A stretch of DNA of 64,000 bases. It comes from Stutzerimonas kunmingensis. Its GTDB lineage: Bacteria > Pseudomonadota > Gammaproteobacteria > Pseudomonadales > Pseudomonadaceae. The position numbers and the translations under genes are program-made. The stretch is taken from contig NZ_CP090366.1 of assembly GCF_021432085.1 (NCBI RefSeq), positions 558,001 through 622,000 of the forward strand. Reading direction: 5' to 3'. This document shows, piece by piece, positions 48,239 to 58,660 of the stretch. The notes under the pieces are model-generated. The model ran no database searches. It had not been told where the DNA came from and saw only the letters and a program-made list of their open reading frames with translations. Numbering within the stretch: position 1 is the first letter of the stretch; each line of letters opens with the position of its first letter.

Positions 48239-48919
48239 TCAGCCGTTGTCCGGCTGGCGTGTCGGCGGCTCGGTGCAGAGCATGAAGCAGCGGAACAGCA
48301 TGATCGTCGGCAGCAACTGCAGCAGGCCGACCACGGCGTCCAGCAACATCGCCGGCAACAGTGGTGGCGTCTGCTCGGCGAACAGCTGGGCGGCGATCCA
48401 GATTTCCAGCATCCAGATCGGCAACAGCACGGTCATCACACAGCCCAGTATCAGCAGAAAATGCCCGCGGGTGAGGGCGAAGCTCTCCTTCAGCGCCGCC
48501 AGCGGTGTCAGGCCACGCAAGACCAGCAGGTACTCGGCGAAGGCAATCTTGACCATGACCCAGATGCCGGGCAGCACGAACAGCGAGGCGCCGAGCATGA
48601 TCAGCAGTGAGCCGAGCCCCGAGAGCACGGCCAGCGCTGGCCACAGCGGCAGGGCCCGGGCGTAGACCGCACGCAGCGCCGGATCGTGGCCACGGCTGCG
48701 CGCATCCAGATAAAGGATCAGCGCGCCGACGTACAGCGGATAGAAGATAAGGCCCACCAGCAGGTCCAGGGCGGGCAGGACGTTTTCGCCGAGCCAGTGA
48801 TCGAGCGCCAGGCGTGTCGTGCTTTCGAGCAGGATCAGCGGCAGGCAGAGCCGGACGATGGTCAGGAAGTGGCGGGAGTAGAAGAACCAGGCGTCACGCA
48901 GGATGGCAAGAACGTTCAT
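48239..48919 (-). CDS. YciC-like multi-pass membrane protein
   Basis: 226 aa, six hydrophobic segments; start MNVLAILRDAWFFYSRHF. The WFFYSRHF and PGIWVMVKIAF blocks recall the YciC/UPF0259 family. Function unknown. Confidence 0.72.
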   Translation of the reverse strand: MNVLAILRDAWFFYSRHFLTIVRLCLPLILLESTTRLALDHWLGENVLPALDLLVGLIFYPLYVGALILYLDARSRGHDPALRAVYARALPLWPALAVLSGLGSLLIMLGASLFVLPGIWVMVKIAFAEYLLVLRGLTPLAALKESFALTRGHFLLILGCVMTVLLPIWMLEIWIAAQLFAEQTPPLLPAMLLDAVVGLLQLLPTIMLFRCFMLCTEPPTRQPDNG

Positions 48920-49035
48920 TGCAGACCGAAGGTGAGTAATCGTTTCGGGGCGCCACTGTAACGGATGCGGCAAGGACGGGACATGTGCGATTTCGCCGTC
49001 CATACTGGAGCCCCCTTTCAGATTCGGGCCGCCGC

Positions 49036-49512
49036 GTGAAGAAGATCGCCCTGTTCGCCGATGTACAGAACCTCTACTACACCGTGCGGCAGGCCCATGG
49101 CTGCCACTTCAACTATGCGGCGCTGTGGGCCGATGTCAGCCGTCGCGGCACCATCGTCGAGGCCTATGCCTACGCCATCGAGCGCGGTGACGCACGCCAG
49201 CAGCAGTTTCAGCAAATCCTGCGCAACCTCGGTTTCACGGTGAAGCTCAAGCCCTATATCCAGCGCAGCGACGGCTCGGCCAAGGGTGACTGGGATGTGG
49301 GCATCACCATCGACGTGCTGGATGCGGCGTCACGGGTCGACGAAGTGGTGCTGGCGTCCGGCGATGGCGATTTCGACCTGCTGCTCGATCGGGTGCGGGC
49401 CGGCGGCGCCGAAGCGACCGCCTATGGCGTACCGGGACTTACCGCGCAATCGCTGATCCGTGCGGCGACGCGTTACGTGCCGATCGAGGGTGATTTGTTG
49501 TTGCGTGGCTGA
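49036..49512 (+). CDS. NYN-domain putative ribonuclease (LabA/DUF88)
   Basis: 158 aa from a GTG at 49036 (VKKIALFADVQNLYYT). The acidic PIN-like catalytic residues are seen as FADVQN (Asp9), KGDWDVGITID and SGDGDFDLL. NYN proteins act on RNA. An ATG at 48985 would add a non-conserved lead. Confidence 0.85.
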   Translation: MKKIALFADVQNLYYTVRQAHGCHFNYAALWADVSRRGTIVEAYAYAIERGDARQQQFQQILRNLGFTVKLKPYIQRSDGSAKGDWDVGITIDVLDAASRVDEVVLASGDGDFDLLLDRVRAGGAEATAYGVPGLTAQSLIRAATRYVPIEGDLLLRG

Positions 49513-49569
49513 ACATCCGCCCACTTTGAGGGCGCGAGTCTGCCGATGGGGCGAATCGGAGTGGCCAGT

Positions 49570-49599
49570 GTAGGGTGGATGACGCTTCATCCATCCACC
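49570..49599. repeat. REP-like element
   Basis: GTAGGGTGGATGACGCTTC...CATCCACC, nearly identical to the 33678 copy. Confidence 0.8.
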
Positions 49600-49674
49600 G
49601 CAGCGCCGTAAACGCGGCGTGGCTTCTCGCTACGACTCAAGTGCGTGTGGCGTATACACGGTGGATGGTCACCC

Positions 49675-49700
49675 GTGGAAAATGCTTCACAGTTTTCCAC
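49675..49700. repeat. Related hairpin, GTGGAAAA/TTTTCCAC
   Basis: 8-bp arms 49675-49682 and 49693-49700; the CATCC of the main family is replaced by TTTTCC. Confidence 0.6.
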
Positions 49701-49738
49701 CCTGCTTTGCTGCGCTGCCGGCTCGGAGGTGATGCGAT

Positions 49739-49769
49739 CGTAGGGTGGATGGCGCTCCACCCATCCACC
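49739..49769. repeat. REP-like element
   Basis: CGTAGGGTGGATGGCGCTCC...CATCCACC, same orientation as the 49570 copy, just after the dxs stop. Confidence 0.8.
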
Positions 49770-49778
49770 AAAACGACG

Positions 49779-51677
49779 TCAGGCTTTGCCGAGTGCCGCA
49801 AGCCGCTTGCGTACGGCCGCTTCGATCCCGGCGGCGTCCAGGCCGCACTCAGCGAGCATTTCGCTGGGCTTGGCGTGCTCGACGTAGTAGTCCGGCAGGC
49901 CCAGATGCAGCATCGGTTTGAGAATGCTTTCGCCAGTGAGGAACTCGGCTACCGCGCTGCCGGCGCCAGCCATGATGCTGTTCTCTTCGATCGTCACCAG
50001 CAGCTCGTGGCTGCCAGCCAGTTCGCGCAGCAGGGCTTCGTCCAGCGGTTTGACGAAACGCATGTCGACCACCGTGGCGTCCAGCGCCTCGCCGACCTGC
50101 AGCGCTTCGGGCAGCTGCACACCGAACACCAGTAGCGCCACCTTGCTACCCTCACGGCGTACCACGGCCTTGCCGATTTCCAGCGGTTCCAGCCCCGGCT
50201 CGATGGTGGCGTTGGGGCCGCTGCCGCGCGGATAGCGCACCGCGGCCGGGCCCTCGAAGTGGTAGCCGGTGGTGAGCATGCGGCGCATCTCGTTCTCGTC
50301 GCTGGGCGTCATCACCAGCATGCCGGGGATGCAGCGCAGGTAGGAGAGGTCGAAGCTGCCGGCATGGGTCGGGCCGTCTTCGCCGACCAGCCCGGCGCGG
50401 TCAATGGCGAATAGCACGTCGAGGTTCTGCACCGCGACGTCATGGATCAGCTGATCGTAGGCGCGCTGGAGGAACGTCGAGTAGATCGCCACCACCGGCT
50501 TCATACCTTCGCAGGCCATGCCGGCGGCCAAGGTCACCGCGTGCTGCTCGGCGATGGCGACGTCGAAGTAACGCTGCGGGTAACGCTCGCTAAAGGCCAC
50601 CAGGTCGGAGCCTTCCTTCATCGCCGGCGTGATGCCGGTCAGGCGTGGGTCGGCGGCGGCCATGTCGCACAGCCACTGGCCAAACACATTGGAGTACTTG
50701 GGCCCTGAGGGCTTCTTCGGTTTGACCGGGGCGCCGACCGGCTCCAGCTTGCTGATCGCATGCCAGGTGATCGGGTCGGCTTCGGCCGGGGCAAAGCCCT
50801 TGCCCTTCTTCGTCACCACATGAAGGAACTGCGGGCCGTCGAGGTCGCGCATGTTGCGCAGGGTGGCGATCAGCGTGGGCAGGTCGTGGCCGTCGATGGG
50901 GCCGATGTAGTTCCAGCCCAGTTCCTCGAACAGCGTGCCCGGCACCAGCATGCCCTTGGCATATTCCTCGGTGCGGCGGGCGATTTCCCAGGCACCCGGC
51001 AGGCGCGAGAGGATCTTCTTGCTGCCTTCGCGCATGCTCGAGTAGGTGCGGCTGGAGAGAATCTTGGCTAGGTAGTTGGACAGTCCGCCGACGTTGCGCG
51101 AGATCGACATGTCGTTGTCGTTGAGCACCACCAGCATGTTGGCGCCGACTTCCGGGGCGTGGTTGAGCGCCTCGAAGGCCATGCCGGCGGTCAGGGCGCC
51201 ATCTCCGATCACGGCGATGGACTTGCGCTGCTCACCTTTCAGATGGGCGGCGACCGCCATGCCCAGGGCGGCGCTGATCGAGGTGCTGGAGTGACCGACG
51301 CCAAAGGTGTCGTACTCGCTCTCCGAGCGGCGCGGGAAGGCGGCCAGGCCGTCCTTCTGACGCAGCGTGGCCATGCGCTCGCGGCGGCCGGTGAGGATCT
51401 TGTGCGGATAGGCCTGATGGCCCACATCCCATACCAGCCGGTCATCCGGGGTGTCGTAGACGTAATGCAGGGCGATGGTCAGTTCGATCACGCCGAGGCC
51501 GGCGCCGAAGTGCCCGCCAGTGTGGCCGACGCTGTACAACAGCTCCTGGCGCAGTTCGTTGGCAAGCTCTTCGAGTTCCGCCTCGCCCAGTCGGCGCAGC
51601 TGTTCGGGGGTCGCCGCTCGGTCAAGAACGGGCGTCGCGGGGCGAACCCGAGGGATCTCGTGAAAAGTCTTGGGCAT
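49779..51677 (-). CDS. dxs: 1-deoxy-D-xylulose-5-phosphate synthase
   Basis: First enzyme of the MEP isoprenoid pathway. 632 aa from [17 protein letters not shown], the usual Pseudomonas start; the four codons before it are unlikely. The TPP motif [15 protein letters not shown] and the [12 protein letters not shown] block (catalytic Glu) are intact. 108 bases downstream of ispA. Confidence 0.97.
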   Translation of the reverse strand: MPKTFHEIPRVRPATPVLDRAATPEQLRRLGEAELEELANELRQELLYSVGHTGGHFGAGLGVIELTIALHYVYDTPDDRLVWDVGHQAYPHKILTGRRERMATLRQKDGLAAFPRRSESEYDTFGVGHSSTSISAALGMAVAAHLKGEQRKSIAVIGDGALTAGMAFEALNHAPEVGANMLVVLNDNDMSISRNVGGLSNYLAKILSSRTYSSMREGSKKILSRLPGAWEIARRTEEYAKGMLVPGTLFEELGWNYIGPIDGHDLPTLIATLRNMRDLDGPQFLHVVTKKGKGFAPAEADPITWHAISKLEPVGAPVKPKKPSGPKYSNVFGQWLCDMAAADPRLTGITPAMKEGSDLVAFSERYPQRYFDVAIAEQHAVTLAAGMACEGMKPVVAIYSTFLQRAYDQLIHDVAVQNLDVLFAIDRAGLVGEDGPTHAGSFDLSYLRCIPGMLVMTPSDENEMRRMLTTGYHFEGPAAVRYPRGSGPNATIEPGLEPLEIGKAVVRREGSKVALLVFGVQLPEALQVGEALDATVVDMRFVKPLDEALLRELAGSHELLVTIEENSIMAGAGSAVAEFLTGESILKPMLHLGLPDYYVEHAKPSEMLAECGLDAAGIEAAVRKRLAALGKA

Positions 51678-51785
51678 CAGGCGGATCATTGTTGTTGAAA
51701 AAAGAGCGGCAGTTTACCCGATGGGCCCTTCGATAAGAACGGCCCCGGGTCCGGTAGGGGTTTGACTGCTATTTCAGCGAAAGGC

Positions 51786-52676
51786 TCAGTTGCGTCGTTC
51801 GACGATGTAGCGCGCCAGCTCGCGCAGCGGCTCGGCGGCGGTATCGAACGGGCGCAGCGCGTGCAGTGCCTGGTCGCGCAGCTCCAGCGCGTAGGCCTTG
51901 GCCGCGTCCATGCCGAGCAGTGCCGGGTAGGTCGGCTTGTCCCGGGCGATGTCGGCGCCCTGGTGCTTGCCCAGGGTCGCGGTGTCGCTTTCGACATCGA
52001 GAATGTCGTCCTGCACCTGGAAGGCCAGGCCGATGGCGCGTGCGTACTGGCTCAGCGAGGCGAGGTTGTCGGCGTCGGCATGGCCGCTGGCGAGCGCGCC
52101 GAGCTGCACGCTGGCTTCGATCAGCGCGCCGGTCTTGTGCCGATGCATCAGTTCCAGGGCATCGCGATCGAGCTTGAGGCCGACCGAACCGAGGTCGATG
52201 GCCTGGCCGCCGACCATCCCGGCCGGCCCGGCGGCGCGGGCCAGTACGGCGAACATGCGCAGGCGCAGCGTGGCGTCCTGCGGGTTGTGCTCGGCCTGGG
52301 CCATGGCCTCGAAAGCGAGACTCTGCAGGCCATCGCCGGCGAGGATCGCGCAGGCTTCGTCGAAGGCCTTGTGGGTGGTGGGCTGGCCGCGGCGCAGGTC
52401 GTCGTCGTCCATGGCCGGCAGGTCGTCGTGTACCAGGGAATAGGCGTGAATCAGCTCGACGGCACAGGCGGCGCCGTCAGCGTCTGCCTTGTCGCCGTTC
52501 AGTGCTTCGCAGGCGGCGTAGACCAGCAGCGGGCGGACGCGCTTGCCGCCGTTCATCACGCTGTAGCGCATGGCCTGATAGAGGCGTTCGAGCTGCGGCA
52601 GCGGCGGGACGAACAGGGTTTCGAGGCAGCCGTCGACACGCTGCTGACAGCGTTTCTGGTAGTCGCCGATCATCAT
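51786..52676 (-). CDS. ispA: Farnesyl/geranyl diphosphate synthase IspA
   Basis: 296 aa short-chain prenyl synthase with both Asp-rich motifs (DDLPAMD about residues 80-90, and the second around [12 protein letters not shown]) and GKRVRP. Starts [10 protein letters not shown] and overlaps the xseB stop by 4 bases. Standard xseB-ispA-dxs order. Confidence 0.96.
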   Translation of the reverse strand: MMIGDYQKRCQQRVDGCLETLFVPPLPQLERLYQAMRYSVMNGGKRVRPLLVYAACEALNGDKADADGAACAVELIHAYSLVHDDLPAMDDDDLRRGQPTTHKAFDEACAILAGDGLQSLAFEAMAQAEHNPQDATLRLRMFAVLARAAGPAGMVGGQAIDLGSVGLKLDRDALELMHRHKTGALIEASVQLGALASGHADADNLASLSQYARAIGLAFQVQDDILDVESDTATLGKHQGADIARDKPTYPALLGMDAAKAYALELRDQALHALRPFDTAAEPLRELARYIVERRN

Positions 52677-52915
52677 GCTTCGGGGTCCGACTCGAAGGGG
52701 GCTTCCTGCAGGCTGCCGTCGCGTTCCAGCAGGATCTGCACCTTTTGCTCGGCCTGGCTCAGCGCGGCCTGGCAGTCGCGGGTCAGGCCGATGCCCTGTT
52801 CGAAGCAGGTCAGTGAGTCTTCCAGCGACAGCTCGCCGCTCTCCAGGCGTTCCACCAGCTGTTGCAGCTCGGCGAGGGATTGTTCGAAATCGAGGGCAGC
52901 TTTCTTGCGGGCCAT
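52673..52915 (-). CDS. xseB: Exodeoxyribonuclease VII small subunit XseB
   Basis: 80 aa, the usual length, beginning [25 protein letters not shown] with the XseB coiled-coil pattern. The frame extends upstream but only from this ATG is it family-like. Confidence 0.95.
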   Translation of the reverse strand: MARKKAALDFEQSLAELQQLVERLESGELSLEDSLTCFEQGIGLTRDCQAALSQAEQKVQILLERDGSLQEAPFESDPEA

Positions 52916-53055
52916 GGCGGGAACCTGTCGTCGGCGGCGAGTCGGAAACGGGCGCGACATTAGCAAAGAAACGCCCGCGGCAGCCACAAGGTTCGCCCGC
53001 GTGATGTGTATCCAGCTGCGTAAGGTGTCGGGATGCTGCCTGAGGTCAGCGAGCG

Positions 53056-53817
53056 CTAACCATGCTGCTCGCGCAGGCGTCGAGTGCGCTCTGCGAGCGG
53101 CAGCTTCGGGCAGCTGTCGCAGAGCTCGCCATCGGCGCGGCGGAAATGCTGGCAGCAGGCCTTGCGCTGCAAGCCGAGACGGGTGCCGCCATCGGTCAGC
53201 TGCACCGCCAGCAGGCCGCTGGCGCCCTGCATGCCGCACGCATCCAGCCAGGCATCGGCGCGACGGCAGAGCTGCAGGTTGCCGCAACCATCGGTCCGTT
53301 GCGCGTGCAGCAGCGCGGCTATCACGCAATCCGCGGCGAGGCGTTGCGCGAGCTTCGGATGCAGACCGAGCAACGCACCACAGGCCGCGTGGGTCTGCTC
53401 GCAGAACTGGCGGATCTGCTGCCCGGCGTGGCGCAGCAGGCGTTGCGCGTCCGCATGCAGCGGTTGATGGGCCGGCAGGCAGAAACCGGCGACGAAGCCC
53501 TGCTGCATACCTTGCGCGATGCCCTCCAGTTCGGGTGACTGGCCATCGAGTTGTACGGCCAGCACCTGCAGATAGATGGGCTGCCAGACCAGCAGCGTCC
53601 AGCAGCGCGCGGCCCAGTAATGGCGGCCCGCTTCCGGGTGCGCTGCCTGCCAGTGCGCCAGCAAGTCCGCCAGTGGCTGCGGGCGATCCAGCATCAGCTC
53701 GTCGGGTCTTGGCGAGCCGACGCGCCCGTCCAGTCCCGGCAGGACGCTGCGCACCCGCAGCAGCAGGTCGTTCAGCGCCTCGTCATCCGCCCATTGGGCT
53801 TCAGCGTTCCGGAGCAT
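53056..53817 (-). CDS. FhuF-like siderophore-iron reductase
   Basis: 253 aa. The C-terminus has the four-cysteine [2Fe-2S] signature C-C-x10-C-x2-C (residues about 221-236). FhuF-type proteins reduce ferric hydroxamates to release iron in the cytoplasm, fitting the adjacent siderophore genes. Its ATG lies 17 bases inside the NIS synthetase gene, so it is the sixth coupled gene of the operon. Confidence 0.87.
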   Translation of the reverse strand: MLRNAEAQWADDEALNDLLLRVRSVLPGLDGRVGSPRPDELMLDRPQPLADLLAHWQAAHPEAGRHYWAARCWTLLVWQPIYLQVLAVQLDGQSPELEGIAQGMQQGFVAGFCLPAHQPLHADAQRLLRHAGQQIRQFCEQTHAACGALLGLHPKLAQRLAADCVIAALLHAQRTDGCGNLQLCRRADAWLDACGMQGASGLLAVQLTDGGTRLGLQRKACCQHFRRADGELCDSCPKLPLAERTRRLREQHG

Positions 53818-55609
53818 AGGGCGCGACGGGGTTTTTCAGAGTGCCGGCGAATTTCAGCGCACCGGCCGGATCGGCCAGATCCAGCATCTGCCGGTTGTTG
53901 CCCAGTTGCAGACGGTTCAGGCAGGAGCGGGCGAATTCCTCGGCGAACAGGTCGTAGCGGGCGAACTTGTCGCGCAGCTGCGGCTGGTTGGCCTGATAGT
54001 CGGCGATGCAGTCGGCGACCTGTTGCCAAAAACGCTGCTCCGGCAGGCCGACTTGCTCATCGAGAATCTGACTGAGGTAGCGGAAGAAGCCGTCGAACAC
54101 GTCGGTGAAGATAGACAGCACCTTGAGCTCGTCGGGCACCGATACCGCCAGGCGACCCACAGCCTCGGGAATCTGGGCCTCACCATCGAGAATCACCGCT
54201 TCCTCACCGATGTCCTTCATCAGCACGCGCACCGGTACATGGTCTTCCAGCACCAGGATCAGGTTCTCGCCATGCGGCATGAACACCAGGTCGTGGGCGT
54301 AGAAGCAGTGCAGCAGCGGCCTCAGGTAGGCATTGAGGTAATGGCGCAGCCAGCGGTCGGCGGTCAGCCCCGAGGCACTGATCAGCGTTGCCAGCAGGGC
54401 ACGTTCTTCGCCGTCGCTGTGCAGCAGCGCGGCCATGGTCATCAGCCGCTGGCGGCGTTGAATGTGGCCATAAGGGCTCTCCCGCCACAGCGCCGAAAGC
54501 ATCTTGCGATAAGGACTGCTGGCCGGCAGCGCCTGCTCGTAATACGGATTGCGATAGCCGATGGCCGCGACTTCGCGCAGCAGCTGGAAGCCGCAGTCGC
54601 GCAGCAGGGGGTCGTTGGCCACGCGCTCGGCAAGGTAGGCGTTGATCGCGGGCGTCGCCTGCATGTAGTACGGCGACAGCCCGCGCATGAAACCCATGTT
54701 GAGGATCGACAGGGCGGTCTTTACGTAGCGCCGCTGCGGCTGGCTCTGGTTGAAGAAGGTGCGGATCGACTGCTGCGCGAGGTAGCGGTCATTGCTCAGG
54801 CCGAGATGGACGATCTGCCGGTTGGCGATCTCTGCGGCGAAGCCGATGGCGAGGATGTTGTGCCACTGCCAGGGGTGCGCGGGCATCAGCAGGTAGTCGT
54901 CGGGGTCAAGCTGCAGCGCTCGCAGCTGGCTATGAAACACGTCGAGCTGACCAGCCAGCTCCTCGCGCAGCAGGGTCGGCTGGTCGAGCCCGTCGATGGC
55001 GCTGTAGCTGGCGCGGCTGCGGTGCACGGCAAGCCAGACCAGACGCACCGGGCTCGCCGCTTCCGGCGCATAGGAGCGGTAATCCTGGGCGTCGAAGCCC
55101 ATCCGCCCGTTGTTGGCGACGAAGCCCGGGTGGCCTTCGCGCATGCCGGTCTCGATCTGCTGGAAGTCCGCCAGGGCCAGCTGGGCAGCGCTCAGCGGGC
55201 TGTTGGCGAGCTTGTAGGCGCTGCCGAACAGGGTGCTGCTGATCTCGTCGAGGTAGACCGGCAGGTTGTTTTCCGAGATGCCCAGAGTGTCGGCGAACTC
55301 GATGATAAAGCTCAGCGCGTCCAGTGGCTGCGGCTGGCCATCGGTGAATTTTTCGATGGAGTCAGTAACGATGGACCAGTGGTCCAGCGCCAGCCTTCGT
55401 GCCTTGAAGCGGTACTCGGTCGAGCTGTCCGGCACTGCGACGCGGTAGTGACTGTCGCCCAGCGGCTCGGGGCTGAACAACTTCTCGTGGCTGAACTCGG
55501 CCAGGGCTTTCTTCACCAGCAGGCGATTGGCGCGGGCCCAATGTTCGGCCTGCAGGTGTTCGGTGGCCAGATCGCCGGCGGCGGTTGGCAGTTGCACGAG
55601 CTGATTCAT
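53801..55609 (-). CDS. NIS siderophore synthetase (IucA/IucC family, DesD/AlcC-like)
   Basis: 602 aa, full length for this family. The family nucleotide-binding block is visible as MREGHPGFVANNGRMGF (about residues 157-173), and the C-terminal FhuF-like half contains MPHGENLILVLEDHVP. DesD-type enzymes condense and cyclise N-hydroxy-N-succinyl-cadaverine units into ferrioxamines. The ATG overlaps the acyltransferase stop by 4 bases. Confidence 0.93.
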   Translation of the reverse strand: MNQLVQLPTAAGDLATEHLQAEHWARANRLLVKKALAEFSHEKLFSPEPLGDSHYRVAVPDSSTEYRFKARRLALDHWSIVTDSIEKFTDGQPQPLDALSFIIEFADTLGISENNLPVYLDEISSTLFGSAYKLANSPLSAAQLALADFQQIETGMREGHPGFVANNGRMGFDAQDYRSYAPEAASPVRLVWLAVHRSRASYSAIDGLDQPTLLREELAGQLDVFHSQLRALQLDPDDYLLMPAHPWQWHNILAIGFAAEIANRQIVHLGLSNDRYLAQQSIRTFFNQSQPQRRYVKTALSILNMGFMRGLSPYYMQATPAINAYLAERVANDPLLRDCGFQLLREVAAIGYRNPYYEQALPASSPYRKMLSALWRESPYGHIQRRQRLMTMAALLHSDGEERALLATLISASGLTADRWLRHYLNAYLRPLLHCFYAHDLVFMPHGENLILVLEDHVPVRVLMKDIGEEAVILDGEAQIPEAVGRLAVSVPDELKVLSIFTDVFDGFFRYLSQILDEQVGLPEQRFWQQVADCIADYQANQPQLRDKFARYDLFAEEFARSCLNRLQLGNNRQMLDLADPAGALKFAGTLKNPVAPYAPER

Positions 55610-56193
55610 TGCGGATTCTCCTGAAGGGTGGCGAGGAACTGCGCGCGGGTGCAGAACGCCAGACAGGCATCCTTTTCCGGTAGCTGCAGCAGGCGCTGGT
55701 AGACGAAGCCGACACGCTGATTCAAGGCGTGCACCTTGGCGTTGCGCGCATCCGGCTCGACGACGATGCGCCGCGCGAACGGGTCGGCGAATTGATAGGC
55801 GAGAATGCTGCGCATCACTTCCAGGCTGAAGCCGTGCACCGGGCGTTCGCAGGGGGCGAGCAGCAGGTGCATGCCGCGGTCGCCGGGGCGCACCTGGTAG
55901 TGGTCGGCGAGTCGGTCATGGGCTGGGTGATAGCCCTCGAACAGGAACGCGGGTTCGCCGTTGCACATACCGAGGGCAATGTCGCGATGGCTGCTGTGCT
56001 GGATCTCGTCGACGTAATTGGCCAGCTGCGCCAGGCTCAAATGGCCCATGGCCCAGAAGCGCGCGTAGTCGCGGCGCAGCCAGTCGTGCAGCAGCGGCAG
56101 ATGTTCGGCCTGCACTGTCTCGAAATGCATGGCGCCGAGCCTGCAGTAGCGAACGAAGCGCGGACCATCCGCGCGGGAAAGAGCGGTATTCAT
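55606..56193 (-). CDS. Siderophore N-acyltransferase (DesC/AlcB-like GNAT)
   Basis: 195 aa, GNAT-type; RRIVVEPDARNAKVHALNQRVGF is the acyl-CoA-binding/core region, as in the IucB/RhbD acyltransferases. Acylates the hydroxylamine of N-hydroxycadaverine (or putrescine). Overlaps its neighbours by 4 bases on each side. Confidence 0.88.
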   Translation of the reverse strand: MNTALSRADGPRFVRYCRLGAMHFETVQAEHLPLLHDWLRRDYARFWAMGHLSLAQLANYVDEIQHSSHRDIALGMCNGEPAFLFEGYHPAHDRLADHYQVRPGDRGMHLLLAPCERPVHGFSLEVMRSILAYQFADPFARRIVVEPDARNAKVHALNQRVGFVYQRLLQLPEKDACLAFCTRAQFLATLQENPQ

Positions 56194-57344
56194 GATTTGG
56201 CTCCATAGAGAGACGCGCTGACTGGTGCTGAAACCAGCAGCCAGCGCAGTACGTAGGCGGTGAGAACGAGGCCGAGGGCGGACAGGAAGAACGGCGCGGC
56301 GAGGCCGGCATCACGCACCACCAGCCCGGCCAGCCAGGAGGCGGCGAGCACGCCGAGGTTCTGGAAGATGTTGATCAGGCTGTAGTCGCGTCCGTAATGC
56401 TCCGGCCGGCTGAGGGCGAACAGTCGCGCATCCAGTGCCACGGTGAGCTGATACAGCGCCCAGCCGAATAGCACGCGCCCGGCCAGTACCAGCGGCATCT
56501 GCTCGATGCCCTGCAACGCCAGCCCGGCCGCGCCCAGCAACAGCCAGGCGGTCAGGTGCTGCCCGGCGTGGTAATGCAGGGCCAGGGCGAGCAGCGCCAG
56601 CATGCCGGGAATGGCGTAGACCAGGCCGGTGATCCAGCTGGCCTGTGGTCCGCCAAGCTGCTCCCAGTACAGCGTGAAGAACGGCCGCGCCAGGTAGATG
56701 CAGAAGTAGAACGCCAGCATCAGCAGGCACAGCCGGGCAATGGCCAGGTGCTCCTCCCGCGGCCGCGGTGGCGTGCCTGCATCGACCCGGGTCGGTTGCG
56801 GCGCATGGCGCAACAAGAGCAGGCTGACAGCCATCTGCACGAAGTCCATCAGGCCCATCAGCACAAACATCCGCGCCGGACTGAGGTAATGCAGCACCCC
56901 GCCGCCCAGCGTGGCGCCGGCAATCGCCCCCAGATGCACCACCACCGAGAGCAGGCCGATGGTGCGCACCTGCTGGTCGGCGCCCACCAGGCCCATCACG
57001 TAGGGATACATCAGCAGGTAGCTGGCCTTGAAGGCGATCATCGTCAGCGACACCGGCCAGAACAGCCATTGCTGCTCGATCGTTGCGCAGGCCAGTGCCA
57101 GCAGCCCGGCCATCAGCTGGCCGAAGATCAGCAGCCGCAGCGGATGTGCATGCCTGGACAGGCGTACCCACAGCGGCAGGGCGAGCATCGCCACCAGGCA
57201 CACCGCGGCAAGGTACAGCCCGACCTGCTCGCTGCGCAGTTCGCCGAAGCGCTCGGCGAAGTACTGCGGGTAGAACGGCATCAGCAGGCTGTCGCCGAGC
57301 ACGGCCAGCAGCGTCATGCCGATCAGTGCGCGTCGCAGCGTCAT
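56190..57344 (-). CDS. MFS transporter of the siderophore operon
   Basis: 384 aa with eleven or twelve hydrophobic helices, starting MTLRRALIGMTLLAVLGDSLLMPFYPQYFAERF. By position it is probably the exporter of the siderophore. No substrate motif was recognised. Overlaps the genes on both sides by 4 bases. Confidence 0.85.
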   Translation of the reverse strand: MTLRRALIGMTLLAVLGDSLLMPFYPQYFAERFGELRSEQVGLYLAAVCLVAMLALPLWVRLSRHAHPLRLLIFGQLMAGLLALACATIEQQWLFWPVSLTMIAFKASYLLMYPYVMGLVGADQQVRTIGLLSVVVHLGAIAGATLGGGVLHYLSPARMFVLMGLMDFVQMAVSLLLLRHAPQPTRVDAGTPPRPREEHLAIARLCLLMLAFYFCIYLARPFFTLYWEQLGGPQASWITGLVYAIPGMLALLALALHYHAGQHLTAWLLLGAAGLALQGIEQMPLVLAGRVLFGWALYQLTVALDARLFALSRPEHYGRDYSLINIFQNLGVLAASWLAGLVVRDAGLAAPFFLSALGLVLTAYVLRWLLVSAPVSASLYGAKS

Positions 57345-58660
57345 CGCGCCGCCACCGCGCCTTGGGGCGTGAGCGGCTGCGGCAGGCTGAACTGCTGGAA
57401 GGCGATCTTCGTCTCCACCGCGTAGTGCTCGCGCCCGCAGATCTCGCGCAGGATGCAGGCGTTGCGGTAGCAGCCCATGCCGAGATCCGGCGTCACCAGG
57501 CCGTGATCGGCAAGCCCGGCGTTCTGCACGAATACCTCGCCGCCGTTGCGGTCGATGCTGTAGTTGCGCGCCACGGCGAAGCGCTCCGGCGCCTGCCAGA
57601 CGATGCGTTCGGCGATCGGCTGGATGAAGCGTGGCAGGCGGTACTGATACCCGCTGGCCATCACCAGCGCCTCGCAGCGGTGCCGGTAGCTCTGCTGCAG
57701 TTCGTGCTGGAAGAACTCCAGCTCCAGCGTGCCGTCGGCCAGGCGCTGGCAGCGGCGCAGCTCGGCGTTGGTCAGCAGCTGGGTCGGCACCTCGCCCTTG
57801 AGGCTCTGGTTGTACAGCTCGTCGTAGATGGCATTGATCAGCGTACCGTTGATGCCCTTGTATAGGCCCTTCTGGCTGTCGATGAGCTTTTCCCGGGTGC
57901 TGCGCGGCAGGCTGTGGAAGTAGTCGATGTACTCGGGGCTGGTCATTTCCAGCGTCAGCTTGGTGTATTCCAGCGGGAAGAAGCGCGGCGCGCGGGTGAT
58001 CCAGTTCAGCTGATAGTCGTGGCGGTCGATTTCCTGCAGCAGGTCGTAGTAGATCTCCGCCGCGCTCTGGCCGCTGCCGACCACGGTGATCGAGCGCTTG
58101 CCCTGCAGGCGAGGCTTGTCCTGCAGGTAGTTGCCGCTGTGGCTGACGTGGTCGGCCACGCCTTCACAGCAGCTCGGCAGATAGGGCGTGGTGCCGGTGC
58201 CGAGTACCAGGCGGCGGGTGAGGAACTCGAAACCCTCGCCGCTGCGCGCATGCACCCCGCGCACGCGGTAGCAGCGACGCTCGTCGAGGTAGTCGACGTG
58301 CTGGACGAAATGCCCGAAGCGCAGGCTGTCGAGCTGCTCCACCACCCACTGGCAGTACTGGTTGTATTCGCGGCGCATCAGGAAGAAGTCTTCCTTGATG
58401 TAGAAGGCGTACAGCCGCCCGATCTGCTTGGCGTAGTTGAGAAAGCTGAAACGGCTGGTGGGGTCGGCCAGGGTCACCAGATCGGCCATGAACGGCGTCT
58501 GCAGGGTGGCGCTGTCGAGCATCATGCCGGGATGCCAGTTGAAGCCCTCGGCGCGGTCGAGAAACAGGCAGTCGAGTCCGTCGATGGGCTCTGCCAGGCA
58601 GGCCAGGCCAAGGTTGAACGGGCCGATGCCGATGCCTATGAAGTCGTAGATCTTGTTCAT
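57341..58660 (-). CDS. Diamine/lysine N-monooxygenase (DesB/AlcA-like)
   Basis: 439 aa flavin N-hydroxylase. FAD motif GIGIGPFNLGLA (residues 10-21), NADPH motif VVGSGQSAAE near residue 193, and MASGYQYRLPRF (the ATGY-like motif). Hydroxylates the amine made by the upstream decarboxylase. Overlaps the decarboxylase stop by 4 bases. Confidence 0.93.
   Translation of the reverse strand: MNKIYDFIGIGIGPFNLGLACLAEPIDGLDCLFLDRAEGFNWHPGMMLDSATLQTPFMADLVTLADPTSRFSFLNYAKQIGRLYAFYIKEDFFLMRREYNQYCQWVVEQLDSLRFGHFVQHVDYLDERRCYRVRGVHARSGEGFEFLTRRLVLGTGTTPYLPSCCEGVADHVSHSGNYLQDKPRLQGKRSITVVGSGQSAAEIYYDLLQEIDRHDYQLNWITRAPRFFPLEYTKLTLEMTSPEYIDYFHSLPRSTREKLIDSQKGLYKGINGTLINAIYDELYNQSLKGEVPTQLLTNAELRRCQRLADGTLELEFFQHELQQSYRHRCEALVMASGYQYRLPRFIQPIAERIVWQAPERFAVARNYSIDRNGGEVFVQNAGLADHGLVTPDLGMGCYRNACILREICGREHYAVETKIAFQQFSLPQPLTPQGAVAAR

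Larger units (their letters stand above)
49513..49778. other. 266-base interval holding three hairpin elements between the NYN gene and dxs
   Basis: Contains two REP-like copies in the same orientation and a third related hairpin between them, listed separately. No gene is convincing. Confidence 0.65.
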
